From contig OMQS01000023.1 of NCBI GenBank assembly GCA_900313295.1, positions 1 to 19,377 on the forward strand: a stretch of DNA of 19,377 nucleotides. The letters run 5' to 3'. Position 1 is the stretch's first letter; each line of letters opens with the position of its first letter. The stretch is from an uncultured Eubacteriales bacterium (GTDB taxonomy: Bacteria > Bacillota > Clostridia > Oscillospirales > Oscillospiraceae). Shown piece by piece: positions 1-5,618 of this stretch. The position numbers and the translations under genes are program-made. The notes beneath the pieces are model-generated. The model was not told where the DNA came from. It did no database searches and saw only the letters and a program-made list of their open reading frames with translations.

Positions 1-84
1 AGTCGCACTTTTCAGTGCTCCCGTCTGGTGCTTTTCGTTTCTTCGTTGTTTAATTTACAAGGTACACGCCCCGCTTGCGGAACA
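1..84 (-). other. Probable untranslated leader of a stable RNA operon (partial)
   Basis: Read on the minus strand, the transcript contains a short hairpin (arms CCGC and GCGG near 69-80) followed by CCTTGTAAATTAAACAACG. This resembles the boxA-like antitermination segment that precedes 16S or 23S genes in clostridia (pattern CCTTGAAAAyTAAACA, from memory). No ribosome binding site or convincing start codon is seen. The RNA gene itself would lie beyond position 1, so the assignment rests on leader and promoter character only. Confidence 0.5.
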
Positions 85-90
85 GTTAGT

Positions 91-119
91 ATTATACTGC
101 CCGCAAAAGCCTTTGTCAA
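91..119 (-). promoter_or_regulatory. Near-consensus sigma-A promoter, rRNA-type, firing off the left edge
   Basis: On the minus strand there is a perfect -35 TTGACA (119-114), a 17-nt spacer and a perfect -10 TATAAT (96-91). The DNA just upstream (120-160) is rich in A tracts on the minus strand, like an UP element. Consensus boxes, an UP-like tract and a leader without an obvious start codon are typical of stable RNA promoters. Transcription would begin near position 84 and leave the window. That it drives an rRNA operon is inference. Confidence 0.8.
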
Positions 120-162
120 TCCTTTTTTTGAAGTTTTTTACTGTTTTTTCTTTTTGCACAAG

Positions 163-191
163 ATGACTTTTTCAGGCGGCTGTGCTATAAT
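163..191 (+). promoter_or_regulatory. Promoter of the SbcC/YhaN-like ATPase gene
   Basis: A perfect -10 TATAAT (186-191) lies 17 nt after ATGACT (163-168, 4 of 6 matches to TTGACA). It starts a short leader just ahead of the coding region at 225. It stands back to back with the rRNA-type promoter, with about 45 bp between the two -35 boxes. Confidence 0.7.
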
Positions 192-224
192 GGTCACACC
201 TTATTATAAATATGCAAAGGCGGG

Positions 225-2270
225 ATGATCTTGCGGATCCTTCAGGCGAATGCCACCTATGGAAAACTGAATCAGGCGCAGCTGTCCCTGCAGCCGGGGC
301 TGAACGTGATCTGCGCCCCCAACGAGGGCGGCAAGTCCACCTGGTCCCGCTTTCTGCTGACCATGTTCTACGGGCTGAACACCCGCCAGCGGGGCGAGCT
401 GGCGGACAAAAATCGCTTCCAGCCCTGGAATGGCAGCCCTATGCAGGGCAGGCTGCAGCTTGCCGTCGGCGAGGATGTGCTGACCCTGAGCCGCCGCACC
501 CAGCGCGCCGACAGCCCTATGGGTGTGTTTTCCTGCACCTACGCCGGAACGGACACCCCCGCCCGTGGTCTGGACGCTCTGCGCTGCGGCGAAACGCTCC
601 TGGGTGTGCCCCAGAGCGTGTACCAGCGCTGCGCCTTCATCTCCTCCGGCAGCATGGCCATCGACGCTGACGCCGATCTGGAGCGGCGCATCAATGCCCT
701 CATTTCCACCGGTGAAGAAAAAATCTCCTTTTCCCAAGCGGAGACCCGCCTGAAGCGGCAGCTCCACCAGCGCAAGTATAACCGCTCCGGCGCCATCCCG
801 CTGCTGGAGTCGGAAATAGCCTCCTTGTCCTCTGCGCAGGCCGAAGTGCAGGATCTGGCGGAGCGGGAGGCGTCCCTCCGTCAGCAGCTCCGCCAGGTGC
901 AGGAGGCGCAGGTCACTCTCCGCGCGGCGCAGCAGCAGGAGGCGCAGCAGCGCATTGTGGAAAAGCAGCGGCTTTTGCAGTCCCTGCCGGACAGCGCCGC
1001 CCTGCAAAGCATCAACGAGCAGCTGGGCGCCGTGCGCTCCATGGGCGAGCAGGTGCAGCAGGCCAGGGACGCGGCCGCCGCGCAGGAGCAGGCCATACAG
1101 GCGCAGCTGCGGGAGTTGAGCCGCAACCCCCTGCACCCCATGACAAAACCAGAATTGGAGGCGCAGCTTCAAATCCAGCCTCCCGCCCCGCCCCAAGTGG
1201 CGCAGCTTCTCATCTCGCTGGCGCTGGGGCTTTGCGGCGGCGGATTTTTGTGGTATGAGATCGGCCGGCCGCAAATCCTGTGGCTGTGCGCCGCCTGCGC
1301 GGTGACAGCTCTGGCCGCCGGAAACTTTCTCCGGCTCCTGATACAGCGCATCCGCCGCCAACAGGTGCGCCATCGGGAGCTGCAGCGGCAGGAGGAGCTG
1401 CGGAAGCTGGCAGACAGCTACCTGCCCATGTTGGAAAAGCTGGAGGAGCAATACAACCTTCTGCAGCAGCGGCAGCAGGCCGTGGCCGACAGTGAGCAGC
1501 GCCTGCGTGCCACCCTTGCCGACCTGCTGACCGTGGTGCAGAAATGGGACGCCGGCGTGCACACCCCCACGGATGTGCGCCGCTTTGTGCAGCAGACGAC
1601 TCAGCGGCGCGAAGCTCTGGCTGAGGAGATCCGACAAGCGCAAGCTGACGCTTTGCACGCGCAGACGCCGGACGCAGACGGCTCCGCCGCCCGTCTGCAG
1701 CAGCAGATCGCTCAGGTACAGGGGCAGCTGGCGGCCTTGGGCGGCACGGAGGATGCCCCCCAGCGCATCGCCCGCAAGCAGGAGCAGCTGCACCGGCTGC
1801 AAGGAGAGTATGATTCCCTCGCTCTGGCTCTGGACGCCCTGCGCAGCGCCAACACCACCCTGCAAAACCGCTTTTCTCCGGAGCTGGGTCGTAGGGCAGC
1901 CGAAATTTTTGCCGACATGACCGGCAGCGCCTGGAGCCGCATCCTACTGGATCGGGAGTTCCGCCTGTCCGCCGAGGCCGGCAGCGCCCCCACCCGCCGC
2001 AGCGTGCAGCTTCTGTCCAGCGGCACTGCCGACCAGCTGTATCTTGCGGTGCGGTTGGCCATCTGCGAAATGGTGCTGCCCGTGGAGCAGAACGCCCCGC
2101 TGATCCTGGACGACGCCCTCCTCACCTTTGACGACGAGCGCCTGCACAAAACACTGGACTATCTGGTGCAGCTGGGCAGCCGGCGGCAGATCCTGCTTTT
2201 CTCCTGCCAGAGCCGCGAGGTGAACTATCTCACCGGCCGCAGCGGCGTCCATATTTTGAATTTACAGTAA
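225..2270 (+). CDS. SbcC/YhaN-like coiled-coil ATPase with a central membrane hairpin
   Basis: This is an ABC-type (SMC/Rad50-like) ATPase of 681 residues. The N-terminal half-site has Walker A PNEGGKST (residues 32-39) after the typical opening LNVICAPNEGG. Long Gln- and Glu-rich coiled coils follow, then two hydrophobic stretches (about 325-344 and 351-374), and a second coiled coil. The C-terminal half-site has an LSSGTADQ signature (about 595-605) and Walker B LILDDALLTF (about 626-635). The membrane pair sits where SbcC carries its zinc hook, as in the YhaN family, which is usually longer (about 950 residues). YhaN normally pairs with the SbcD-like phosphoesterase YhaO; none is visible here. 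AAAGG (216-220) lies 4 nt before ATG 225; TTG 231, giving MRILQAN, is an alternative start with more usual spacing. The DNA substrate and exact role are inferred from the family. Confidence 0.8.
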   Translation: MILRILQANATYGKLNQAQLSLQPGLNVICAPNEGGKSTWSRFLLTMFYGLNTRQRGELADKNRFQPWNGSPMQGRLQLAVGEDVLTLSRRTQRADSPMGVFSCTYAGTDTPARGLDALRCGETLLGVPQSVYQRCAFISSGSMAIDADADLERRINALISTGEEKISFSQAETRLKRQLHQRKYNRSGAIPLLESEIASLSSAQAEVQDLAEREASLRQQLRQVQEAQVTLRAAQQQEAQQRIVEKQRLLQSLPDSAALQSINEQLGAVRSMGEQVQQARDAAAAQEQAIQAQLRELSRNPLHPMTKPELEAQLQIQPPAPPQVAQLLISLALGLCGGGFLWYEIGRPQILWLCAACAVTALAAGNFLRLLIQRIRRQQVRHRELQRQEELRKLADSYLPMLEKLEEQYNLLQQRQQAVADSEQRLRATLADLLTVVQKWDAGVHTPTDVRRFVQQTTQRREALAEEIRQAQADALHAQTPDADGSAARLQQQIAQVQGQLAALGGTEDAPQRIARKQEQLHRLQGEYDSLALALDALRSANTTLQNRFSPELGRRAAEIFADMTGSAWSRILLDREFRLSAEAGSAPTRRSVQLLSSGTADQLYLAVRLAICEMVLPVEQNAPLILDDALLTFDDERLHKTLDYLVQLGSRRQILLFSCQSREVNYLTGRSGVHILNLQ

Positions 2271-2292
2271 TTTTTGCAACGAGAGGTACCCT

Positions 2293-3186
2293 ATGTTTCC
2301 GCTGAATACTTTTAATAATCTCTGCGTATTCTTTCTTTTGCTCATGATTTACAGCGCCGCCGGATGGGTGGGCGAGATGGTCTACTGCTCCGTGGGCAAG
2401 GGCCATATTTGCGAAAAGCGTGGCTTTTTGAACGGATTTATTTGCCCCATCTATGGACACGGCGCCCTTTTGGTGCTATATGTATTACATGGAGGCTTTA
2501 AAAATCCCATTCTCACCTTCCTGTGCGGCATGGTGCTCACCAGCGCGCTGGAGTATTTCACCAGCTGGTTCATGGAAAAGCTCTTTCACATGCGCTGGTG
2601 GGACTACAGCAAGAAAAAAATCCAGATCAATGGCCGCGTCTGCCTGCTCAACAGCGTCCTGTTCGGGCTGGCCTGCGTGCTGCTGTGCCATGTGGTGAAC
2701 CCGCCGGTCATGGCGTGGCTCTTCCGCATCGGCGACACCTACACCGTGCCCGCCGCCTCCTTCCTCTTCGGCATCTATCTCATGGACAACATTCTCTCCG
2801 TCCGCAGCGCCATTCAGCTCTCCAACCGTACCGAAAAGCTCCACCAGCTCCAGCAGGAGGTGCGCCAGCATCTGACCGCCGCCGCCGAAAATCTGGAGGG
2901 CAAGGTGGCCGAGGGTCGAGAGCGCTATCTCCAGTCCGTGGACAGCATGACCCGCGAGTTCATGGAAGGTCAGAGCACGCAGCAGCTGCAGGCGCACTAT
3001 GACGCCTATCTGGACGAGCGCCGCCGTCAGCTCCAGCTCCTGCGCAGCGGACAGGACATGTTCGAGCGCCGCCTGCTCCGCAGCCACCCGAACCTGCGCT
3101 CCCGCCACGACGAGCAGCTGAACCAGCTCCGCCGCCGTCTGGATCGCCTCAAGACCGAGGCCAAGGCTCACCGCGAAAAAAAGTGA
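2293..3186 (+). CDS. PF06541-type (putative ABC-transporter type IV) membrane protein with C-terminal coiled coil
   Basis: The 297-residue protein has about five membrane helices (roughly 8-30, 48-68, 74-93, 112-135, 147-168) and then a highly charged coiled coil (about 175-297) rich in Gln, Arg and Leu. Hallmarks of the PF06541 family are visible: AAGWVGE in helix 1, RGFLNGFICPIYGHGA, RWWDYS and INGRVCLLNS. Family members are common in clostridia and their function is not established; the ABC-transporter label is historical and no ATPase partner is proven. A GAGAGG site precedes ATG 2293. The gene starts 22 nt after the coiled-coil ATPase and shares its strand, so the two are probably cotranscribed. 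Family call is firm, function unknown. Confidence 0.75.
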   Translation: MFPLNTFNNLCVFFLLLMIYSAAGWVGEMVYCSVGKGHICEKRGFLNGFICPIYGHGALLVLYVLHGGFKNPILTFLCGMVLTSALEYFTSWFMEKLFHMRWWDYSKKKIQINGRVCLLNSVLFGLACVLLCHVVNPPVMAWLFRIGDTYTVPAASFLFGIYLMDNILSVRSAIQLSNRTEKLHQLQQEVRQHLTAAAENLEGKVAEGRERYLQSVDSMTREFMEGQSTQQLQAHYDAYLDERRRQLQLLRSGQDMFERRLLRSHPNLRSRHDEQLNQLRRRLDRLKTEAKAHREKK

Positions 3187-3225
3187 TATATTACCATATA
3201 ATAAAGTGATATATTACCATATAAT
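3180..3225 (+). repeat. Perfect 23-bp tandem duplication, two copies
   Basis: Two identical 23-bp units (3180-3202 and 3203-3225) lie head to tail; the first begins inside the last codons of the upstream gene and includes its TGA stop. Each unit contains a TATAT-N4-ATATA dyad and a TATAAT hexamer (3197-3202, 3220-3225). The position just before the mrp-like gene suggests a duplicated operator or promoter element; that role is inference. Confidence 0.85.
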
Positions 3226-3235
3226 AATGTATAAA
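3206..3235 (+). promoter_or_regulatory. Possible promoter of the Mrp-like gene
   Basis: GTGATA (3206-3211, 4 of 6 to TTGACA), an 18-nt spacer and TATAAA (3230-3235, 5 of 6) form a plausible sigma-A promoter. Its -35 lies inside the second copy of the 23-bp repeat, so a protein bound to the repeat would compete with RNA polymerase. The AT-rich composition makes chance matches easy. Confidence 0.35.
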
Positions 3236-3270
3236 ACAGAGTTTGAAAATGCAGCAAAGGAGTTATCATT

Positions 3271-4095
3271 ATGAGCGAATGCACCCATGATTGCAGCACC
3301 TGCGGCGAAAGTTGCGGCGAGCGCAAGGAAGTCAACGTATTTGAAAAGAAGCCCCTCCATGCGGGCTGCCGCGTGGGCAAGGTCTACGGCGTGGTCTCCG
3401 GCAAGGGCGGCGTGGGCAAGTCCATGGTCACCAGCCAGCTGGCCGTCACTATACAGCGCCGGGGCTGCCGTACCGCCGTGCTGGACGCCGACATCACCGG
3501 CCCCTCCATCCCCAAGGCCTTCGGCGTCCATGGCCGCGCCGTGGGCACCGAAGACGCCATCGTCCCCGTTCAGACCCGCACGGGCATCCAGCTTATGAGC
3601 GTGAACCTCCTGCTGGACAACGAGACCGACCCCGTCATCTGGCGCGGCCCCGTCATCGGCGGCGTGGTGCAGCAGTTCTGGTCTGACGTGCTGTGGCAGG
3701 ACGTGGACTATATGTTCGTGGACATGCCTCCCGGCACCGGCGACGTGGCGCTGAACGTGTTTCAGTCTCTGCCCGTGGACGGCGTCATCATCGTCACCAG
3801 CCCCCAGGAGCTGGTGAGCATGGTGGTGGAAAAGGCCGTGAAAATGGCGCAGATGATGAATATTCCCGTTCTCGGTCTGGTGGAAAACATGAGCTACCTC
3901 CCCTGCCCCGACTGCGGCAAGAAGATTTATCTCTTCGGCGAGGGCAAGACCGAGGAGGCCGCCGCCCGCTACGGCCTGCCCCTGCTGGCGAAAATGCCCC
4001 TGGACCCCACCCTGGCAGAGCTGGTAGACGCCGGGGAAATCGAGAATTTCCAGGGCCACTGGCTGGACGGCGTGGTGGAGAAGATCATAGGGTAA
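3271..4095 (+). CDS. Mrp/NBP35 family Fe-S cluster carrier ATPase
   Basis: Cytosolic P-loop NTPases of this family bind a 4Fe-4S cluster at a dimer interface and hand it to apo-proteins. The 274-residue protein has an N-terminal cysteine cluster (Cys4, 8, 11, 15; spacing CX3CX2CX3C), a deviant Walker A GKGGVGKS (44-51), the ADITGPS segment, the VDMPPGTGD switch and a CPDC motif (Cys212, Cys215), the bridging cluster ligand pair of Mrp/NBP35 proteins. The N-terminal cysteines make it NBP35-like rather than a minimal Mrp. An AAAGGAG site precedes ATG 3271. An 84-nt gap with a tandem repeat separates it from the upstream gene and a hairpin follows. The abundant Fe-S enzymes of this window fit its role, though specific clients are unknown. 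Confidence 0.9.
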   Translation: MSECTHDCSTCGESCGERKEVNVFEKKPLHAGCRVGKVYGVVSGKGGVGKSMVTSQLAVTIQRRGCRTAVLDADITGPSIPKAFGVHGRAVGTEDAIVPVQTRTGIQLMSVNLLLDNETDPVIWRGPVIGGVVQQFWSDVLWQDVDYMFVDMPPGTGDVALNVFQSLPVDGVIIVTSPQELVSMVVEKAVKMAQMMNIPVLGLVENMSYLPCPDCGKKIYLFGEGKTEEAAARYGLPLLAKMPLDPTLAELVDAGEIENFQGHWLDGVVEKIIG

Positions 4096-4113
4096 TATAC
4101 ACTAATACAACGC

Positions 4114-4145
4114 AAGGGCCGACATCCCTCCAGATGTCGGCCCTT
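4114..4145 (+). terminator. Strong hairpin after the Mrp-like gene
   Basis: A perfect 13-bp stem, AAGGGCCGACATC (4114-4126) pairing with 4133-4145, with a 6-nt loop, begins 18 nt after the stop codon. The tail (ACATTTATAAT) is only moderately U-rich. Convergent placement before the minus-strand XRE gene suggests it separates the two transcripts. Confidence 0.7.
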
Positions 4146-4176
4146 ACATTTATAATACAATTCCAGCATTTTCTAG

Positions 4177-4455
4177 TCACTTGTTTCTATAATCCTCAAT
4201 AAGCAGAGCCAAGTGCGCCACAAAATCCGAAGGCAGCCCATCCACACTCAGACGGGGCACATCCTCCATGCCAAGGAGATAATCTGTCGACACATGAAAC
4301 AGGTGAGCCAAACGGATCAGCATATCAATGGACGGCTGAATATTTCCATTTTCCCAGTTTGACACAGTTTGCTTCGTCACTTGCAGTCTTTTTGCCACCT
4401 CCACCTGGCTCCAACCGCAGCCAAAACGCAGCTCCTGTATTCTTTGCCCAAGCAT
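4177..4455 (-). CDS. XRE-family helix-turn-helix regulator
   Basis: This 92-residue protein is almost entirely a Cro/CI-type DNA-binding domain. Helix 2 and the recognition helix are visible in SQVEVAKRLQVTKQTVSNWENG (about 16-38), followed by PSIDMLIRLAHLFHVSTDYLLG, the usual end of the fold. A short acidic C-terminal tail (about 65-92) has no sensor domain. GGAGG lies 6 nt upstream of the ATG. It is transcribed divergently from a gene for a 23-residue hydrophobic peptide, and the shared 108-bp spacer has two related dyads, so it probably represses that gene and itself. DNA binding is firm from the family; the target is inference. Confidence 0.9.
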   Translation of the reverse strand: MLGQRIQELRFGCGWSQVEVAKRLQVTKQTVSNWENGNIQPSIDMLIRLAHLFHVSTDYLLGMEDVPRLSVDGLPSDFVAHLALLIEDYRNK

Positions 4456-4481
4456 AACTTTCCTCCGGCGGTCAATTATTT

Positions 4482-4530
4482 CAATACTATTGTCTCATAA
4501 ATATTGACATTATAAAAATACTATGGTATT
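4482..4530. promoter_or_regulatory. Two related operator-like dyads between the XRE gene and the small-peptide gene
   Basis: CAATACTATTG (4482-4492) and AATACTATGGTATT (4517-4530) share the core AATACTAT and are both dyad-symmetric. The second overlaps the -10 box of the plus-strand promoter, a classic repression position. The first lies in the leader or promoter region of the XRE gene. Binding by the adjacent XRE protein is inferred from position and symmetry. Confidence 0.55.
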
Positions 4531-4532
4531 TT
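4504..4532 (+). promoter_or_regulatory. Promoter of the 23-residue peptide gene
   Basis: Perfect -35 TTGACA (4504-4509), 17-nt spacer, then TATTTT (4527-4532) with an extended -10 TG dinucleotide at 4524-4525. The predicted start near 4539 gives a transcript of about 200 nt ending at the 4705-4738 terminator. Confidence 0.7.
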
Positions 4533-4563
4533 AATATTAGACTTTCGGAAGGGAGGTTTCAGC

Positions 4564-4635
4564 ATGGGTTTTCTGGGTTTTAGTTTCTGCTATGCTATGG
4601 CAATGCTCGGCTACTCCGCTTTTCTTCTGCGGTAA
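4564..4635 (+). CDS. 23-residue hydrophobic small protein, undescribed
   Basis: ATG 4564 to TAA 4633-4635 encodes 23 residues beginning MGFLGFSFCY and ending GYSAFLLR. All but the last residue are uncharged, mostly Phe, Leu, Gly, Ala, Met and Tyr, so the chain can span a membrane once with the single C-terminal Arg inside. GGGAGG (4551-4556) lies 7 nt upstream, an ideal ribosome site, and a TTGACA promoter and a terminator bracket the gene. I do not recognise the family. The size, hydrophobicity and a divergent repressor fit a small regulatory membrane peptide or a toxin of the short hydrophobic type; both are inference. Translation is supported by the control signals rather than by homology. 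Confidence 0.65.
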   Translation: MGFLGFSFCYAMAMLGYSAFLLR

Positions 4636-4644
4636 GTAACGGTA

Positions 4645-4692
4645 TGTGCCCTGCACAGTGTGTCGCCAGTGCGGTATGCATATGCATCCCGC
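4645..4692 (+). other. Structured 3' region of the small-peptide transcript
   Basis: Between the peptide stop and the terminator are a TGTGC-CCT-GCACA hairpin (4645-4657) and a near-perfect 22-nt palindrome centred on ATGCATATGCAT (4671-4692). Two structured elements in a 70-nt 3' region are more than a simple mRNA needs and could give the RNA a base-pairing or stability role. Confidence 0.45.
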
Positions 4693-4704
4693 AAATTGCG
4701 CAGA

Positions 4705-4738
4705 AAAAGGAGGAGAGGGATAGCCCTCTCCTCCTTTT
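4705..4738. terminator. Bidirectional terminator between the small-peptide gene and rubrerythrin
   Basis: A perfect 15-bp stem (4705-4719 with 4724-4738) with loop ATAG ends in TTTT on the plus strand and in TTTTT on the minus strand (A run 4704-4708). It lies 23 nt after the rubrerythrin stop on the minus strand and closes the plus-strand peptide transcript. Confidence 0.9.
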
Positions 4739-4761
4739 AATAGTCCGCATTGGAGTGTTTC

Positions 4762-5331
4762 TTACTTCCCGAAGTACCGCTTCAGCAGGCCCTCGAAGGC
4801 CTTGCCATGGCGGGCCTCGTCACGAGCCATCTCATGGACGGTGTCGTGGATGGCGTCCAGATTGTACTTCTTAGCCAGCTTCGCCAGCTCAAACTTGCCC
4901 ATGGTGGCGCCGTTCTCGGCGTCCACGCGCATAGCCAGATTCTTCTCCGTGGAGTTGGTCACCACTTCGCCCAGCAGCTCGGCGAACTTGGCGGCGTGCT
5001 CAGCCTCCTCCAGGCCGGCCTTCTCCCAGTACAGGCCGATCTCGGGATAGCCCTCGCGGTGAGCCACACGAGCCATAGCCAGGTACATACCCACCTCGCT
5101 GCACTCGCCCTCGAAGTTGGCGCGCAGACCGTCGATGATCTCCTTGCGCACTTCCTCGGGGACATCGTTGCCGAAGGACTTGCCTACGCCTACCACATGC
5201 TCGGCAGCCCAGGACTTCTCTTCCTTCTGCTCGATGAACTTATCGGCGCCCACATGGCACACGGGGCACTCGGCGGGAGGATTCTCACCCTCGTACACAT
5301 AACCGCAAACAGAACATACCCATTTCTTCAT
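4762..5331 (-). CDS. Reverse-order rubrerythrin (rubredoxin domain first), NAD(P)H peroxidase component
   Basis: The 189-residue cytosolic protein has an N-terminal rubredoxin domain (Cys6, Cys9, Cys22, Cys25; [10 protein letters not shown] and [11 protein letters not shown]) and then a four-helix diiron domain with two ExxH motifs (Glu109-His112 in EEAEHA, Glu172-His175 in DEARHG) and further Glu ligands (EGECSE, near 74-79). This domain order is that of clostridial reverse rubrerythrins, which reduce H2O2 and O2 with electrons from NADH through a flavoprotein partner. The start at MKKW is chosen because the rubredoxin fold begins there and TAAGGAGGAAC lies just upstream; the open frame extends further without homology. 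It is monocistronic, with its own promoter, operator-like palindrome and terminator. Confidence 0.93.
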   Translation of the reverse strand: MKKWVCSVCGYVYEGENPPAECPVCHVGADKFIEQKEEKSWAAEHVVGVGKSFGNDVPEEVRKEIIDGLRANFEGECSEVGMYLAMARVAHREGYPEIGLYWEKAGLEEAEHAAKFAELLGEVVTNSTEKNLAMRVDAENGATMGKFELAKLAKKYNLDAIHDTVHEMARDEARHGKAFEGLLKRYFGK

Positions 5332-5390
5332 TGTAAAGTTCCTCCTTATTATGATTTGGGCCGCAGCCAGTTTTTTCTTGCTGTGCTTGT

Positions 5391-5419
5391 AGTATACCAC
5401 AAGAATCCAGCTCTCAAAA
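5391..5419 (-). promoter_or_regulatory. Rubrerythrin promoter
   Basis: On the minus strand an extended -10 TGGTATACT (5399-5391) lies 17 nt after TTTTGA (5419-5414), a weak -35. A good -10 with a poor -35 next to a palindrome suggests control by a DNA-binding protein. Confidence 0.6.
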
Positions 5420-5436
5420 GTTGCATTTGCAACTTT
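5417..5436. promoter_or_regulatory. 20-bp palindromic operator overlapping the rubrerythrin -35
   Basis: AAAGTTGCA-TT-TGCAACTTT is a perfect inverted repeat with 9-bp arms and a 2-bp centre. It overlaps the edge of the -35 box, so a bound factor could block or activate transcription. It does not match the PerR/Fur box (TTATAATNATTATAA) usual for peroxide genes, and its two-base centre suits a MarR-like or other dimeric regulator. The regulator is unknown. Confidence 0.7.
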
Positions 5437-5505
5437 AATGAAAATTTTTTGTGAATTTGTGAAAATATTCCGCCATCTCTTAAGAAGGCCCCCCTTGCAC
5501 CCCCT

Positions 5506-5535
5506 CCGTAGGGGCGGGGTGACCGCACCCCGCCG
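5506..5535. repeat. GC-rich short palindromic repeat, CCGTAGGGG family, copy 1
   Basis: The unit begins CCGTAGGGGCGGGGTG and closes ACCCCGCCG, so it folds into a GC hairpin. Related units occur at 8455, 10289, 10348 and 10403, always between genes. Copies of this type recur, from memory, in Oscillospiraceae genomes. Confidence 0.7.
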
Positions 5536-5551
5536 CCCGACCATATAAAAC

Positions 5552-5589
5552 AAAAACGCCCGGCCCGCCAAAAAAATCGGCAGGCCGGG
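5552..5589 (-). terminator. Terminator of the EF-G paralog gene
   Basis: On the minus strand, CCCGGCCTGCC (5589-5579) pairs with GGCGGGCCGGG (5569-5559), one G-T pair included, and is followed by CGTTTTTG. It starts 30 nt after the stop codon. Confidence 0.85.
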
Positions 5590-5618
5590 ACGGTATGCAC
5601 TTATTCCGTCGGATTCTC

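Noticed and set aside
28..228. 66-codon open frame at the left edge
   Set aside because: It runs through two promoters and an rRNA-like leader, has no ribosome site and a composition typical of AT-rich noncoding DNA.
204..1865. 553-codon open frame on the minus strand
   Set aside because: It is antisense to the coiled-coil ATPase, rich in Leu, Gln and Gly from reversed GC-rich codons, and has no ribosome site or recognisable domain.
4456..4563. Minus-strand promoter for the XRE gene with -10 TATAAT at 4514-4509
   Set aside because: No acceptable -35 exists at usual spacing in this AT-rich spacer, so I could not choose one.
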